Part shown: piece by piece, positions 17,760 to 26,487 of the stretch
How the letters are laid out: each line of letters begins with the position of its first letter
Numbering within the stretch: the first letter of the stretch is position 1
Assembly (NCBI RefSeq): GCF_009674535.1
Contig: NZ_WKJK01000011.1
Coordinates: 62,001 to 126,000 of the forward strand
Source: Duganella guangzhouensis
Lineage (GTDB): Bacteria > Pseudomonadota > Gammaproteobacteria > Burkholderiales > Burkholderiaceae_D
Length of the DNA: 64,000 nucleotides
Direction: 5' to 3'
Notes under the pieces: model-generated
Seen by the model: the letters and a program-made list of their open reading frames with translations, nothing else
The model's database searches: none
Told to the model about the DNA's origin: nothing
Translations under genes and position numbers: made by a program

Positions 17760-18851
17760 ATGGACGATAAAAAAGGCGTAGTACCTGCATCTGAAAAAGC
17801 CAAGGCGCTGGCAGCGGCGCTGGCCCAGATCGAGAAGCAATTCGGTAAAGGCTCCGTCATGCGCATGGATGCCAGTGCACCGATTGAAGAAGTACAGGTC
17901 GTGTCGACCGGTTCGCTGGGCCTGGACGTGGCGCTGGGCGTCGGCGGCCTGCCGCGCGGCCGCGTGGTGGAAATCTACGGCCCGGAATCGTCGGGTAAAA
18001 CCACGCTGACCCTGCAAACCATCGCGGAAATGCAAAAACTGGGCGGCACCTGCGCCTTCATCGACGCCGAACACGCGCTGGACGTGGGCTATGCTCAAAA
18101 ATTGGGCGTCAACCTGCACGAGCTGCTGATTTCGCAGCCGGACACCGGTGAACAGGCGCTGGAAATCTGCGACGCGCTGGTGCGCTCCGGTTCGGTGGAC
18201 ATGGTGGTGGTCGACTCGGTCGCCGCGCTGACGCCACGTGCCGAGATCGAAGGCGACATGGGCGATTCGCTGCCAGGCCTGCAAGCGCGTCTGATGTCGC
18301 AAGCGCTGCGCAAGCTGACCGGTTCGATCAACCGCACCAACACCCTGGTGATCTTCATCAACCAGATCCGTATGAAGATTGGTGTGATGTTCGGTTCGCC
18401 GGAAACCACCACCGGCGGTAACGCGCTGAAGTTCTACGCCTCGGTGCGTCTGGACATTCGCCGTACCGGCTCGATCAAGTCGGGCGACGAGGTGATCGGT
18501 AACGAAACCAAGGTCAAAGTGGTCAAGAACAAGATCGCGCCACCGTTCAAGGAAGCGCACTTCGACATCCTGTACGGCGCCGGCACCTCGCGCGAAGGCG
18601 AGATTCTGGATCTGGGTGTGGAAGCCAAGATCGTCGAGAAGTCGGGCTCGTGGTACAGCTATAACGGCGAGCGCGTCGGCCAGGGCAAGGACAATGCCCG
18701 CGCCTTCCTGCAAGAGCGTCCGGAGCTGGCATGGGAAATCGAAAACAAGGTGCGCGAATCGCTGGGCGTGCGCGCGCTGCCACCGCTGGCCCCGGCCGAC
18801 AACACCGTGGTCAAACTGAAGCCGGCCAAGCCTGACGCCGACGCCGCTTAA
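17760..18851 (+). CDS. recA: Recombinase A
   Basis: DNA strand-exchange ATPase and SOS co-protease of 363 residues, about 10 longer than the E. coli enzyme because of an extended acidic/Lys-rich C-terminus. Walker A is GPESSGKT at about residues 74-81. The L1/L2 loop region and the conserved segment around the [20 protein letters not shown] block are intact (positions about 195-215). It is induced from a LexA box upstream. Downstream is recX, after three hairpins. Confidence 0.98.
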   Translation: MDDKKGVVPASEKAKALAAALAQIEKQFGKGSVMRMDASAPIEEVQVVSTGSLGLDVALGVGGLPRGRVVEIYGPESSGKTTLTLQTIAEMQKLGGTCAFIDAEHALDVGYAQKLGVNLHELLISQPDTGEQALEICDALVRSGSVDMVVVDSVAALTPRAEIEGDMGDSLPGLQARLMSQALRKLTGSINRTNTLVIFINQIRMKIGVMFGSPETTTGGNALKFYASVRLDIRRTGSIKSGDEVIGNETKVKVVKNKIAPPFKEAHFDILYGAGTSREGEILDLGVEAKIVEKSGSWYSYNGERVGQGKDNARAFLQERPELAWEIENKVRESLGVRALPPLAPADNTVVKLKPAKPDADAA

Positions 18852-18857
18852 GCATCT

Positions 18858-18884
18858 GTCGTTTCGCCCACTGGGCGAAACGAC
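18858..18884 (+). other. Strong hairpin just after recA
   Basis: A perfect 12-base stem (18858-18869 with 18873-18884, starting GTCGTTTCG) closed by a three-base ACT loop, 6 bases after the recA stop. There is no T-run, so it is not a classical terminator. It could slow polymerase or protect the recA mRNA 3' end and so set the recA:recX ratio; that role is inference from position. Confidence 0.6.
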
Positions 18885-18950
18885 TTCCGGCGCAAGCCGG
18901 AACCCATGCTGAGCTAGTGTTCCATGAACTCCCGCTTGCGCGGGAGCGAC
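18885..18950 (+). repeat. REP-like palindromic element, copy 1
   Basis: Two hairpins flank a short spacer containing CCATGCTG: TTCCGGC-GCAA-GCCGGAA (18885-18902) and CTCCCGC-TTGC-GCGGGAG (18929-18946), followed by CGACGA. A second copy with the same layout lies at 35031-35110. This matches dispersed REP/BIME-type elements, which sit between genes and fold in RNA or DNA. Confidence 0.7.
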
Positions 18951-18954
18951 GACC

Positions 18955-19407
18955 ATGCCAATGCCCCAACTAAGCCTGAAAGCCCGCGCATTGCGCTTTC
19001 TGTCGCTGCGCGAGCACAGCCGGCAGGAACTGGGCCGCAAGCTGGCCAAGTACGCGGAGGAGGGCGACGACGTCGACGCCCTGCTCGACCTGCTGGAGAA
19101 GAACAACTGGCTGTCGCAGGAACGCTTCTCCGAATCGCTGATCCACCGCCGTGCCGCGCGCTACGGCAACAGCCGCATCGTCGCCGAGCTGCAAAGCCAC
19201 GGCGTCGGCGGCGAAGCGCTGCTAGACCTCAAATCCCAACTGGCGGACACCGAACTGGAACGCGCGCGCGACGTCTGGCAGCGCAAGTTCAGTCAACCCG
19301 CCACCGATCCGCAAGAACGCAACAAACAAATCCGCTTCCTGCTGCAACGCGGCTTTTCCCAGCGCGTAGTGCAAAAGGTCATCAAGGGCGCCGACCTTGA
19401 CGAATGA
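18955..19407 (+). CDS. recX: Regulatory protein RecX
   Basis: RecA modulator of 150 residues that binds and limits RecA filaments. Built from small three-helix repeats rich in Arg/Lys/Leu; the conserved beginning [16 protein letters not shown] (about residues 10-25) and [17 protein letters not shown] (about 52-68) are seen. It starts with ATG; a second in-frame ATG two codons later is also possible. The REP-like element ends just before its start. Its 3' end overlaps the TTG proposed as start of the next gene by 11 bases. Confidence 0.94.
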   Translation: MPMPQLSLKARALRFLSLREHSRQELGRKLAKYAEEGDDVDALLDLLEKNNWLSQERFSESLIHRRAARYGNSRIVAELQSHGVGGEALLDLKSQLADTELERARDVWQRKFSQPATDPQERNKQIRFLLQRGFSQRVVQKVIKGADLDE

Positions 19408-21004
19408 GCGCCGGCGCGGGCTGGGCACGGCACTGGCGCTGGCCGTCTGGCTGTGGCTGCCCAGCCTGACGGTGTTGGGCACCGACCAGCTGCACGGCAT
19501 CGGCGAAGTGCTGGCGATGCTGGTATTTTCCCTGCTGCTACTGGCCGCGCCGCTGGTCATCATGCCGCGCCTGCGCTGGTACTTTCTGTTGTGGTCGCCA
19601 CTAGCCTTGCTGGTGCTGCCCTATGCCTATCTGACCTTCTTCTACGGTAGCGTGCCGGGCGATGCCTTGCTGGTGTCCGCGCTGCACACCGACCTGGGCA
19701 TGAGCTGGCAAGTGCTGCAGGCATTTGGCTGGCGTCTCTGGCTGGTGCCGCTGAGTTGGCTACTGTATATATGGCTGGCGGCTACGCTGCCGCGCGACTG
19801 GCGCCTGTCCGCCGTGACGCGCAAACGCCTGCTGGCCGGACTGCTGATGTATGTGATGCTGGCCATGGTCGGCCGCCAGACGCTGGCGCAGCAGGTGCGC
19901 ATGCCACCGTGGCTGGAGCAATCGACCCTTAATCTGGCTTTCCCCAGCGGCCTGGCGATGTCGCTGGCGCGGCTGGCGCATCAGCAGCGGGCGCCGGGCG
20001 AGTTCGTCAGCGTGTACGGTCAGCCGGCCGTCACGCCCGCGCCGCCGCTGCTGGTGGTGCTGGTGATCGGAGAGAGTCTGCGCAGCGACCATCTCGGCAT
20101 CAACGGCTATGCGCGCAACACCACGCCGCGACTGGCGGCGCTGGGCGATCAGTTGCTGTCCTTCCCGGACGTGGCGTCCACTGCCAACTGGACCAATCAC
20201 GCCGTGCCCGGCATTGTGTCGCTGCCGCTGGACGAGGGCCGTGTCGCCAGTCTGCCGCAGACCTTTGCCGAAGCCGGCTTCCGCACGGCCTGGCTGTCCA
20301 ATCAGGAGCCGATCGATTTCAGTCGCGGGCTGGACGTGGTCGAGCATGCCATCAGCAGCCAGGATTACCATCTGCGCACCGACGCCAACCTGCTGCCGAT
20401 GTTCACTTCCTTCGTGCGTCAGGCCGGCCCGCGCCAGTTCGCCGTGCTGCACATGATCGGCAGCCATATTCCCTACGAGGAGCGTTACACCGGCGCCGCG
20501 CGCGTCTACACGCCGACGCTCAGTGACCTCGGCGTCGAGCAGCCGCTGTTGCAGCACAAGCAGGCCGCCATCAATTCCTACGACAACACGGTGCTGGAGA
20601 CCGACCAGTTCCTGACCCGCGTGATCGAGGTGCTGCGCGCCGAGCGGCGGCCGGCCATCATGGTCTATACCTCCGATCATGGCGAAAATCTGTTCGACGA
20701 TGAACGCCATCTGTTCATGCACGCGCAATCCGGCCCCACCCGCTACGACACCCATGTGCCGCTGCTGGTGTGGATGAATCCGGCCTATCGACAGGATTAC
20801 CCTGCGCTGGCGGCGGCGTTGCGCGCCAACCACCAGAAAAAAATCAGCCATGTCAGCATGTTCCCGTCGCTGCTGGAGCTGGGCGGTGTGAGCTGGAACG
20901 GTCGCGATGCGCGCCGCAGTTTCGCTTCATCCTCCTATGAAGAGCAGCCGCGCCAGGTAATGCGCGATCTGCAGTCCACCACCAGTTATGAAAGCCTTAA
21001 ATAG
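19397..21004 (+). CDS. Phosphoethanolamine-transferase-like inner-membrane sulfatase-fold protein
   Basis: A 535-residue protein with five or so N-terminal membrane helices (to about residue 165) and a periplasmic alkaline-phosphatase-fold domain. Domain signatures are [16 protein letters not shown] (about 220-235, Glu metal ligand), a Thr in ANWTNHA as probable nucleophile, [11 protein letters not shown] (Asp and His ligands) and HVPLLVW. This is the EptA/CptA/OpgE organisation, enzymes that move phosphoethanolamine from phospholipid to lipid A, core sugar or periplasmic glucan. The acceptor cannot be predicted. The only plausible start is TTG at 19397, inside the end of recX; the next in-frame ATG is at residue 40, past the first helix. 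Confidence 0.82.
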   Translation: MTNERRRGLGTALALAVWLWLPSLTVLGTDQLHGIGEVLAMLVFSLLLLAAPLVIMPRLRWYFLLWSPLALLVLPYAYLTFFYGSVPGDALLVSALHTDLGMSWQVLQAFGWRLWLVPLSWLLYIWLAATLPRDWRLSAVTRKRLLAGLLMYVMLAMVGRQTLAQQVRMPPWLEQSTLNLAFPSGLAMSLARLAHQQRAPGEFVSVYGQPAVTPAPPLLVVLVIGESLRSDHLGINGYARNTTPRLAALGDQLLSFPDVASTANWTNHAVPGIVSLPLDEGRVASLPQTFAEAGFRTAWLSNQEPIDFSRGLDVVEHAISSQDYHLRTDANLLPMFTSFVRQAGPRQFAVLHMIGSHIPYEERYTGAARVYTPTLSDLGVEQPLLQHKQAAINSYDNTVLETDQFLTRVIEVLRAERRPAIMVYTSDHGENLFDDERHLFMHAQSGPTRYDTHVPLLVWMNPAYRQDYPALAAALRANHQKKISHVSMFPSLLELGGVSWNGRDARRSFASSSYEEQPRQVMRDLQSTTSYESLK

Positions 21005-21475
21005 CCACGATCTCCGTAAGGGTTCTTGCTAGTTGAAAATACGCAGATGCTAATTCGGTTCCTTGTGTGCTAAACTTTGTGGGTTTTTGCAGCACCGCGG
21101 GTGCGGTGGTTGTCCGTAGAAGCTGCGGCAACGTGTATTTTCAATAAGAGAAATACGCCAGGCTGCTAACTAATATAAATGCCGCGAGAGCGGTATCGAT
21201 CTTATGTCTCTGTTAACTCCAGTTATCCGTCGTGCGCAGCGGAGTCTTCGCGCGCAGCAGCTGTCCCCAGCGAGGACGGCGTGCGGGATATTGGCAGCCC
21301 CTCTGCAAATACCGTTTCAATCCGAAGAATTCCAAGTCCTGCCCCGTTACCGCGGCGCAGTGGCGAAGTTTTACCCGCGCTCTGTGGACAAAGCAGCACC
21401 GGGTAGCGCGTAGCAACATCATCTGCTTAATCATTCAACCGATTTATACACATCAGCATCAGAAGGGAAGCCAGC
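21005..21475 (+). other. 471-base gene-free region upstream of sucC
   Basis: No convincing gene on either strand. It holds the nested dyad at 21033-21144, a small CCGC-GAGA-GCGG hairpin at 21182-21193 and the sucC ribosome-binding site (GAAGGGAAG just before 21476). A 69-codon frame at 21204-21413 lacks a good ribosome-binding site and known homology, and is not called. The length suggests a long 5' leader or a separate small RNA ahead of the succinyl-CoA synthetase genes. Confidence 0.6.
21033..21144 (+). other. Nested three-tier dyad, possible structured RNA
   Basis: Outer arms TTGAAAATACGC (21033-21044) and GTGTATTTTCAA (21133-21144) pair along 12 positions with one G-T wobble. Inside, TTGCAGC (21087-21093) pairs with GCTGCGGCAA (21122-21131) over two bulged bases, and ACCGC-GGGT-GCGGT forms a short hairpin at 21094-21107. 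Nested pairing like this is typical of a folded RNA. No tRNA, tmRNA or known riboswitch pattern was recognised. Confidence 0.35.
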
Positions 21476-22642
21476 ATGAAAATCCATGAGTATCAGGGCA
21501 AAGAAATCCTCCGAAAATTCGGAGTGACGGTACCGCGCGGTATTCCGTGCCTGACCGTAGAAGAAGCAGTGAAAGCTGCTGAAACCTTGGGCGGCCCAGT
21601 CTGGGTTGTGAAAGCACAAATCCACGCCGGTGGCCGTGGTAAAGGTGGCGGCGTTAAAGTTGCCAAATCGCTGGAACAAGTAAAAGAATACGCTGACCAA
21701 ATCCTGGGCATGCAGCTGGTCACCCACCAGACCGGCCCAGAAGGTCAAAAAGTACGTCGCCTGCTGATCGAAGAAGGCGCGGACATCAAGCAAGAACTGT
21801 ACGTATCGCTGGTTACCGACCGCGTGACCCAGCGCGTTGTGCTGATGGCCTCGTCGGAAGGCGGCATGGACATCGAAGAAGTTGCTGAATCCCACCCAGA
21901 AAAAATCCACTCGATCGCTATCGATCCAGCCGTGGGCCTGACCGACGCTGAAGCCGCTGGCATCGCCGCGAAAATCGGCGTACCGGAAGGTTCGATCGCT
22001 GACGCCGTCACCAACCTGCAAGGCCTGTACAAAGCCTACTGGGAAACCGACTCGTCGCTGGCCGAAATCAACCCACTGATCGTGACCGGTTCGGGCAAAA
22101 TCATCGCCCTGGACGCGAAATTCAACTTCGACGCCAACGCACTGTTCCGTCAACCAGAAATCGTCGCTTACCGCGATCTGGACGAAGAAGATCCAGCTGA
22201 AGTTGAAGCTTCGAAATTCGACCTGGCCTACATCTCGCTGGACGGCAATATCGGCTGCCTGGTGAACGGCGCCGGCCTGGCCATGGCGACCATGGACACC
22301 ATCAAACTGTTCGGCGGCGAGCCAGCCAACTTCCTGGACGTCGGCGGTGGCGCCACGGCTGAGAAAGTAACCGAAGCCTTCAAGATCATGTTGAAAAACC
22401 CAGGCCTGAAAGCCATCCTGGTCAACATCTTCGGCGGCATCATGCGTTGCGACGTGATCGCCGAAGGCGTGATCACCGCATCGAAAGCAGTGTCGCTGCA
22501 AGTACCGCTGGTAGTCCGTATGAAGGGCACCAACGAAGATCTGGGCAAGAAAATGCTGGCCGACTCCGGCCTGCCGATCATCGCCGCTGACACCATGGAA
22601 GATGCAGCGAAGAGCGTTGTTGCAGCCGCTGCTGGTAAATAA
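21476..22642 (+). CDS. sucC: Succinyl-CoA synthetase beta subunit (ADP-forming)
   Basis: The 388-residue ATP-grasp subunit of the TCA-cycle enzyme that converts succinyl-CoA to succinate with synthesis of ATP. The N-terminal [17 protein letters not shown], the nucleotide-binding segment around [18 protein letters not shown] (residues about 42-60), EINPLIV and the [15 protein letters not shown] block are all intact. The length equals the usual 386-390. It is followed by sucD after 13 bases, with an AAGGA ribosome-binding site between them. Codon use here is unusually biased (GAA, AAA, CCA), as in highly expressed genes. Confidence 0.98.
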   Translation: MKIHEYQGKEILRKFGVTVPRGIPCLTVEEAVKAAETLGGPVWVVKAQIHAGGRGKGGGVKVAKSLEQVKEYADQILGMQLVTHQTGPEGQKVRRLLIEEGADIKQELYVSLVTDRVTQRVVLMASSEGGMDIEEVAESHPEKIHSIAIDPAVGLTDAEAAGIAAKIGVPEGSIADAVTNLQGLYKAYWETDSSLAEINPLIVTGSGKIIALDAKFNFDANALFRQPEIVAYRDLDEEDPAEVEASKFDLAYISLDGNIGCLVNGAGLAMATMDTIKLFGGEPANFLDVGGGATAEKVTEAFKIMLKNPGLKAILVNIFGGIMRCDVIAEGVITASKAVSLQVPLVVRMKGTNEDLGKKMLADSGLPIIAADTMEDAAKSVVAAAAGK

Positions 22643-22655
22643 TTAAGGAACCGAT

Positions 22656-23537
22656 ATGTCTATTCTGATCAACAAAGACACCAAAGTCATCACCCAGGGT
22701 ATCACCGGCAAAACCGGTCAGTTCCACACCCGCATGTGCCGCGAATACGCGAACGGCAAAAACGCCTTCGTAGCAGGCGTGAACCCGAAGAAAGCCGGCG
22801 AAGATTTCGAAGGCATTCCAATTTTCGGTTCGGTGAAAGAAGCCGCATCGAACACCGGCGCTACCGTGTCGGTGATCTACGTGCCGCCAGCAGGCGCCGC
22901 TGCCGCAATCTGGGAAGCTGTTGAAGCTGAACTGGAACTGGCGATTTGCATCACCGAAGGCATCCCTGTCCGTGACATGATGGCCCTGAAAGATCGCATG
23001 GCCAAAGCCGGTTCGAAAACCCTGCTGCTGGGCCCTAACTGCCCAGGCCTGATCACCCCTGACGAAATCAAGATCGGCATCATGCCAGGTCACATCCACC
23101 GTAAGGGCCGTATCGGCGTGGTTTCGCGTTCGGGCACCCTGACCTATGAAGCAGTGGGTCAGCTGACCGCACTGGGCCTGGGCCAATCGTCGGCAGTTGG
23201 TATCGGCGGCGACCCAATCAACGGTCTGAAGCACATCGACGTGATGCGCATGTTCAACGAAGATCCTGAGACCGACGCGGTCATCATGATCGGCGAAATC
23301 GGCGGTCCAGACGAAGCCAATGCTGCACGTTGGGTCAAAGACAACATGAAGAAACCAGTCGTTGGCTTCATCGCCGGCGTTACCGCTCCTCCAGGCAAGC
23401 GCATGGGCCACGCCGGCGCGCTGATCTCGGGCGGCGCTGACACCGCGCAAGCCAAGCTGGACATCATGGAAGAGTGCGGCATCAAAGCCACCAAAAATCC
23501 ATCGGAAATGGCACGTCTGCTGAAAGCCATGCTGTAA
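22656..23537 (+). CDS. sucD: Succinyl-CoA synthetase alpha subunit
   Basis: The 293-residue CoA-binding subunit that carries the phosphohistidine. The N-terminal [11 protein letters not shown] loop binds CoA; the catalytic His is in the segment [11 protein letters not shown] near residue 250, and GPNCPGLI is at about 125. The partner beta subunit lies directly upstream. A strong terminator follows 29 bases after the stop, so sucCD form a two-gene operon. Confidence 0.98.
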   Translation: MSILINKDTKVITQGITGKTGQFHTRMCREYANGKNAFVAGVNPKKAGEDFEGIPIFGSVKEAASNTGATVSVIYVPPAGAAAAIWEAVEAELELAICITEGIPVRDMMALKDRMAKAGSKTLLLGPNCPGLITPDEIKIGIMPGHIHRKGRIGVVSRSGTLTYEAVGQLTALGLGQSSAVGIGGDPINGLKHIDVMRMFNEDPETDAVIMIGEIGGPDEANAARWVKDNMKKPVVGFIAGVTAPPGKRMGHAGALISGGADTAQAKLDIMEECGIKATKNPSEMARLLKAML

Positions 23538-23565
23538 TCTACAGCCGCTTGATTGTGGAATAATG

Positions 23566-23595
23566 AAGGGGAGCTCAGGCTCCCCTTTATTTTTT
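23566..23595 (+). terminator. Terminator of sucCD
   Basis: AAGGGGAGC (23566-23574), TCAG loop, GCTCCCCTT (23579-23587) and then a T-rich tract to 23595. The T tract merges with the ribosome-binding site of the next gene. Confidence 0.93.
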
Positions 23596-23608
23596 GGAGA
23601 ACCGTCGA

Positions 23609-24187
23609 TTGGCCAAGCTCATCATCTCGCGCAACGGACAAGTAGAGCAGCAGATACAACTGACTAAAGAGCGCATGACGCTGGGTCGCCATCCGCGCAA
23701 TGACATTGTGTTATCGCATCCGGCCGTTAGCGGCGAGCATGCGGCGATCGTCACCATCCTCGATGATTCCTTTCTGGAAGACCTGCACAGCACCAACGGT
23801 ACGTTTGTGAACGGTAACCGCATCGGCAAGCATTTTCTGCAGCATCAGGATCAGGTCAAGATGGCCAAGTTTCAGCTGGAGTTTGTGGCTGATGGAATCC
23901 GGCCGCTGGCGGCGGCGCAGCCGGTGCTGGCTGAGTTGTCGGTCATGAATGGCGCCAACGCGGGCAAGCACGTGGCACTGACCAAGCCGCAGACCACGCT
24001 GGGCAGGGCGGGCGTGCAGGTGGTGGTGATACATCGGCATCCGCAGTTTTATACGCTGACGCATACCGAGGGCGAGTTGGCGCCGCTGCTGAATGGCACG
24101 GCGGTGGACAAGCTGAGCGCCGAGCGCTTGTGCGATGGCGACGTGATCGATCTCAGCGGGACGCAACTGACATTTCGTGTCGCCTGA
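23609..24187 (+). CDS. FHA-domain protein, tandem FHA
   Basis: A 192-residue cytoplasmic protein. The first forkhead-associated domain (about residues 1-95) keeps the phosphothreonine-binding signature: LGRHPRNDI, then HPAVSGEHA and STNGTFVNG. A second, weaker FHA-like fold (about 108-192) has lost the SxxH motif, so it probably does not bind phosphopeptides. The start is TTG at 23609, chosen because GGAGA lies 9 bases upstream and family members begin MAKLIISR; a longer frame from another TTG overlaps the terminator. FHA proteins of this size read Ser/Thr-kinase signals; no kinase is nearby. It precedes pilA, which has its own promoter. Confidence 0.85.
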   Translation: MAKLIISRNGQVEQQIQLTKERMTLGRHPRNDIVLSHPAVSGEHAAIVTILDDSFLEDLHSTNGTFVNGNRIGKHFLQHQDQVKMAKFQLEFVADGIRPLAAAQPVLAELSVMNGANAGKHVALTKPQTTLGRAGVQVVVIHRHPQFYTLTHTEGELAPLLNGTAVDKLSAERLCDGDVIDLSGTQLTFRVA

Positions 24188-24189
24188 GG

Positions 24190-24257
24190 CTGACAAAAAT
24201 TGTCAGGCCAGGCCGGGCTGACAAAATGCGGCGGTCGTGGCTGACAAAAATTGGCAG
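24190..24257 (+). promoter_or_regulatory. Triple CTGACAAAA repeat, likely PilR enhancer sites
   Basis: CTGACAAAA occurs at 24190, 24218 and 24241. The first copy is part of a perfect dyad (CTGACAA-AAA-TTGTCAG, 24190-24206) and the third of a near-dyad ending TTGGCAG (24257). All lie 41-120 bases upstream of a sigma-54 promoter. PilR of other bacteria binds TGTC-type sites upstream of pilA, and CTGACA is the reverse complement of TGTCAG, so these are probably enhancer-binding-protein sites. Confidence 0.7.
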
Positions 24258-24297
24258 TTTTGGGGTGGTTTTGCTGAAAAAATAGGCAAAAGCAGGC

Positions 24298-24312
24298 TGG
24301 CACGGGGTTTGC
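24298..24312 (+). promoter_or_regulatory. Sigma-54 promoter of pilA
   Basis: TGGCAC (24298-24303) and TTGC (24309-24312) place the invariant GG and GC exactly ten bases apart, the -24/-12 signature of RpoN promoters. The predicted transcript would begin near 24324, giving a leader of about 40 bases with an AAGGAG site before the pilA ATG. Confidence 0.9.
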
Positions 24313-24364
24313 GATATAGGGAATGTGTCACCCAACAACGCATTAACCCCTAAGGAGTCGCAAA

Positions 24365-24835
24365 ATGAAATCCATGAAATCGCTGAAAATGATGAAGAAA
24401 CAAGCCCAAGCCGGCTTCACCCTGATTGAACTGATGATCGTCGTCGCGATCATCGGCATCCTGGCCGCCGTAGCGATTCCTGCTTACAGCGACTACACCG
24501 TGAAAGCGAAAGTGGCGAACATCCAGGCTGCTGCCGATTCGCTGAAAAGTGCGGTAGCACTGTGCGCCCAGGAAGCGGCCGGCGCGCTGACCGATTGCGA
24601 TACCGGCGCCACCAACATTCCAGTCTTTACCCCAACCAAGGAAGTTAAAACCGGTACCGTGGCGGACGGCGTGATCACCCTGACCATTGCTGATGGTGTG
24701 GGCGATGGTGTCACCGGCAAAACCGTTACCTACACTCCTACCGTGGGCACCACGAGCGTGACTTGGCTGATCACCACCACTGTTACCAACACCGCCGCCA
24801 GCGCGGCCCTGCTGAAAAATAGCGTAACGCCATAA
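24365..24835 (+). CDS. pilA: Type IV major pilin
   Basis: Prepilin of 156 residues. The leader is 17 residues long, rich in Lys and Met, and ends at Gly17; cleavage by PilD would expose Phe18 with the class IVa signature [14 protein letters not shown] and Glu22 at mature position 5. The helix continues to about residue 60. The globular part is small and Thr/Val-rich, with two Cys at about 67 and 78 rather than the usual C-terminal disulfide pair. AAGGAG lies 8 bases before ATG. It is alone behind its own sigma-54 promoter and is closed by a terminator, so it is a single-gene unit. Confidence 0.95.
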   Translation: MKSMKSLKMMKKQAQAGFTLIELMIVVAIIGILAAVAIPAYSDYTVKAKVANIQAAADSLKSAVALCAQEAAGALTDCDTGATNIPVFTPTKEVKTGTVADGVITLTIADGVGDGVTGKTVTYTPTVGTTSVTWLITTTVTNTAASAALLKNSVTP

Positions 24836-24855
24836 GCATCGATATTGGTAGCGCG

Positions 24856-24880
24856 AACCCGGCTTCGGCCGGGTTTTTTT
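24856..24880 (+). terminator. Terminator of pilA
   Basis: CCCGGC-TTCG-GCCGGG (24858-24873) with a UUCG-type tetraloop and seven T residues after it. It sits just before the stop of the convergent PilZ gene. Confidence 0.95.
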
Positions 24881-24883
24881 CGT

Positions 24884-25594
24884 TTACACGATCTTCTGGC
24901 GATCGGCGATCAGGGCTTCGTAGGTGAGGTTTTGCAGCATGGTGTAGTGGACCGGATCGAGGTCGACGAATTGGACGCCGTAGGTGAACACTTCCGGCTT
25001 GTCGCCAGCCGCCGGCTTGACGACGTTGATGTTGCGGATAGTCGCATTCGGATTCACGCGCACCTGGCGATTGCCCGGCTGCGCAATCAGATAGAACGAC
25101 AGCGCCACCTGCTGCTCGCCTTCCGACAACTGCTTGGGCGACTCAATCAGCGCCCCCGACACACTCAGATTCACCAGGAACACCGAGGTGCTGCCAGACG
25201 GCGTCGTCACCTGCGCCGGAATATCCACCTTGACCCGCATCGCCGCCCGCAAACTGGTGCCCTGGATCGACACCGGGAACGACAGATGCGCATAAAACAG
25301 CGGACGCGGAAACACCCGCTGCACCACGCACGAGAACGAGCACACGTTCACGCCTGAAAATACCCGGATCGTCAGCTTATCGCCATCGTTGAGCGAAATC
25401 GGCCCGCCGTTCTCAAACGGCACCTTGACGATCATGTACTCATCTTTGACCCAGCCGATCAACGTCGAAAAGTGCTGAATCGGCTTCATGGTCCGGTGGG
25501 TAATGAACTGAATCCTGCCGCCTACTTGCAGGTTCATCTGCTCAAACTCATACTCCTGAGTCTTGGCTTCGCTGGGCGGAGGGTTGCTGCTCAT
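24884..25594 (-). CDS. PilZ-domain protein with YcgR-like N-terminal domain
   Basis: A 236-residue cyclic-di-GMP effector. The N-terminal half (about 20-115) resembles the YcgR-N fold; the C-terminal PilZ domain carries both ligand motifs, RAAMR (RxxxR, about 117-121) and NLSVSG (D/NxSxxG, about 142-147). Members couple c-di-GMP to flagellar braking or to type IV pilus function. It converges on pilA, which is suggestive of pilus control but not proof. Lone gene, with its own start region of 133 bases upstream. Confidence 0.88.
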   Translation of the reverse strand: MSSNPPPSEAKTQEYEFEQMNLQVGGRIQFITHRTMKPIQHFSTLIGWVKDEYMIVKVPFENGGPISLNDGDKLTIRVFSGVNVCSFSCVVQRVFPRPLFYAHLSFPVSIQGTSLRAAMRVKVDIPAQVTTPSGSTSVFLVNLSVSGALIESPKQLSEGEQQVALSFYLIAQPGNRQVRVNPNATIRNINVVKPAAGDKPEVFTYGVQFVDLDPVHYTMLQNLTYEALIADRQKIV

Positions 25595-25727
25595 GCAATC
25601 TCTTTCTTATGTGCGCAAAACGACAACGGTGACAACACCGTCAAAAAATTGTTCCTGCGACATGAATTATATGCGCGCCAACGAAGGGTTACAATCAGAC
25701 AATACGACAGCTTGTCAAATGACCATG

Positions 25728-26171
25728 TCAGCCCACTGGTGGTGGCGCGACGTTGAAAACCAGGCCGTCTTGCAAGTCATACGGAAAGCGGACGTTCGCG
25801 CCACGAAAATCTCTTCTATTCCGCGTCACTAACAAACGGCCGGTTACGTTGGCGGTCGCTAATATAAAAACATCCGGGAGTCGGATTTTGGGAGGGGCAA
25901 GCAGACTGTTTGCACGAATCCTTGCTGCCTCAATCATGATTGCGTAATTTGAGTGGATGATCGTGAAGTCAGCGAGAAAATTTAACGCTGTCTGAACGAT
26001 GTCGCAATCGAGTTTTCCACGCGCTGATTCCGCAAGCGGTTTTGACATGACTTCAACCCATGCCACAGAGCTGATGGCAATGTCGTCAAAATAGCTGATT
26101 TCCGCGACTGCTTGAGGGTAACCGTTCAAGGCATCCATCACGATATTGCTATCGAATAGCGCTAGTCCCAT
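25728..26171 (-). CDS. PIN-domain toxin of a type II toxin-antitoxin system (VapC-like)
   Basis: A 147-residue PIN ribonuclease. The acidic metal-binding residues can be placed: Asp7 in LFDSNIVMD, Glu40 in AWVEVM, Asp100 in LPDVFIL and Asp121 in TRNRRDF. VapC toxins cut tRNA or rRNA when freed from their antitoxin. The ATG lies inside the end of the upstream 77-codon gene (10-base overlap), the classical antitoxin-toxin coupling. The composition is less GC-rich than its neighbours, pointing to horizontal gain. Confidence 0.85.
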   Translation of the reverse strand: MGLALFDSNIVMDALNGYPQAVAEISYFDDIAISSVAWVEVMSKPLAESARGKLDCDIVQTALNFLADFTIIHSNYAIMIEAARIRANSLLAPPKIRLPDVFILATANVTGRLLVTRNRRDFRGANVRFPYDLQDGLVFNVAPPPVG

Positions 26172-26395
26172 TCCGCGCGTACCTCAAGCTGATATTCAAG
26201 ACTATCATCAGGAAATACGCCCGTGCCTTTCAGGATACCGAAGCCTGCCAGTATCCCTTTCCGACGCTCACCCAGCCTTGCTATGACTGCGAGAGGCAGG
26301 ATTCCCGTGGCGGATGGCGTCAGCGATGGTAATGCAGAGTTAGTGCGTGGCGCGTCTGGCTGCAATAATTTCCAATTCGACTTGTCCGGTTTCAT
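26162..26395 (-). CDS. Probable antitoxin partner of the PIN toxin
   Basis: A 77-residue protein of no family I can name firmly. The first 30 residues are polar and probably flexible; the middle (ILPLAVIARLGERRKGILAG) could be a short helix, and the tail has LKGTGVFPDD and acidic residues. This tail resembles the toxin-wrapping C-termini of small antitoxins, where a G-x-x-KG-x-PDD stretch is common. A GGAG site stands 7 bases before the ATG. The call rests on size, order and overlap with the toxin gene. Confidence 0.6.
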   Translation of the reverse strand: MKPDKSNWKLLQPDAPRTNSALPSLTPSATGILPLAVIARLGERRKGILAGFGILKGTGVFPDDSLEYQLEVRAEWD

Positions 26396-26487
26396 AGCGC
26401 ATCTCCAAGTCTGAGGGACTTTTCAGTGTACGCCACAACTGGCATATGTAATGTGCGCTGGCTCAATGCGAACCGGTCGGTAATGGA

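Noticed and set aside
21204-21413. 69-codon frame in the gene-free region before sucC
   Set aside because: No ribosome-binding site, Arg/Ala-rich composition as in random GC-rich DNA, no family recognised.
26341-26405. Alternative short frame starting MRYETGQ just before the antitoxin ATG
   Set aside because: Ends after about 20 codons; the 77-codon frame has the better spaced ribosome-binding site and overlaps the toxin gene.
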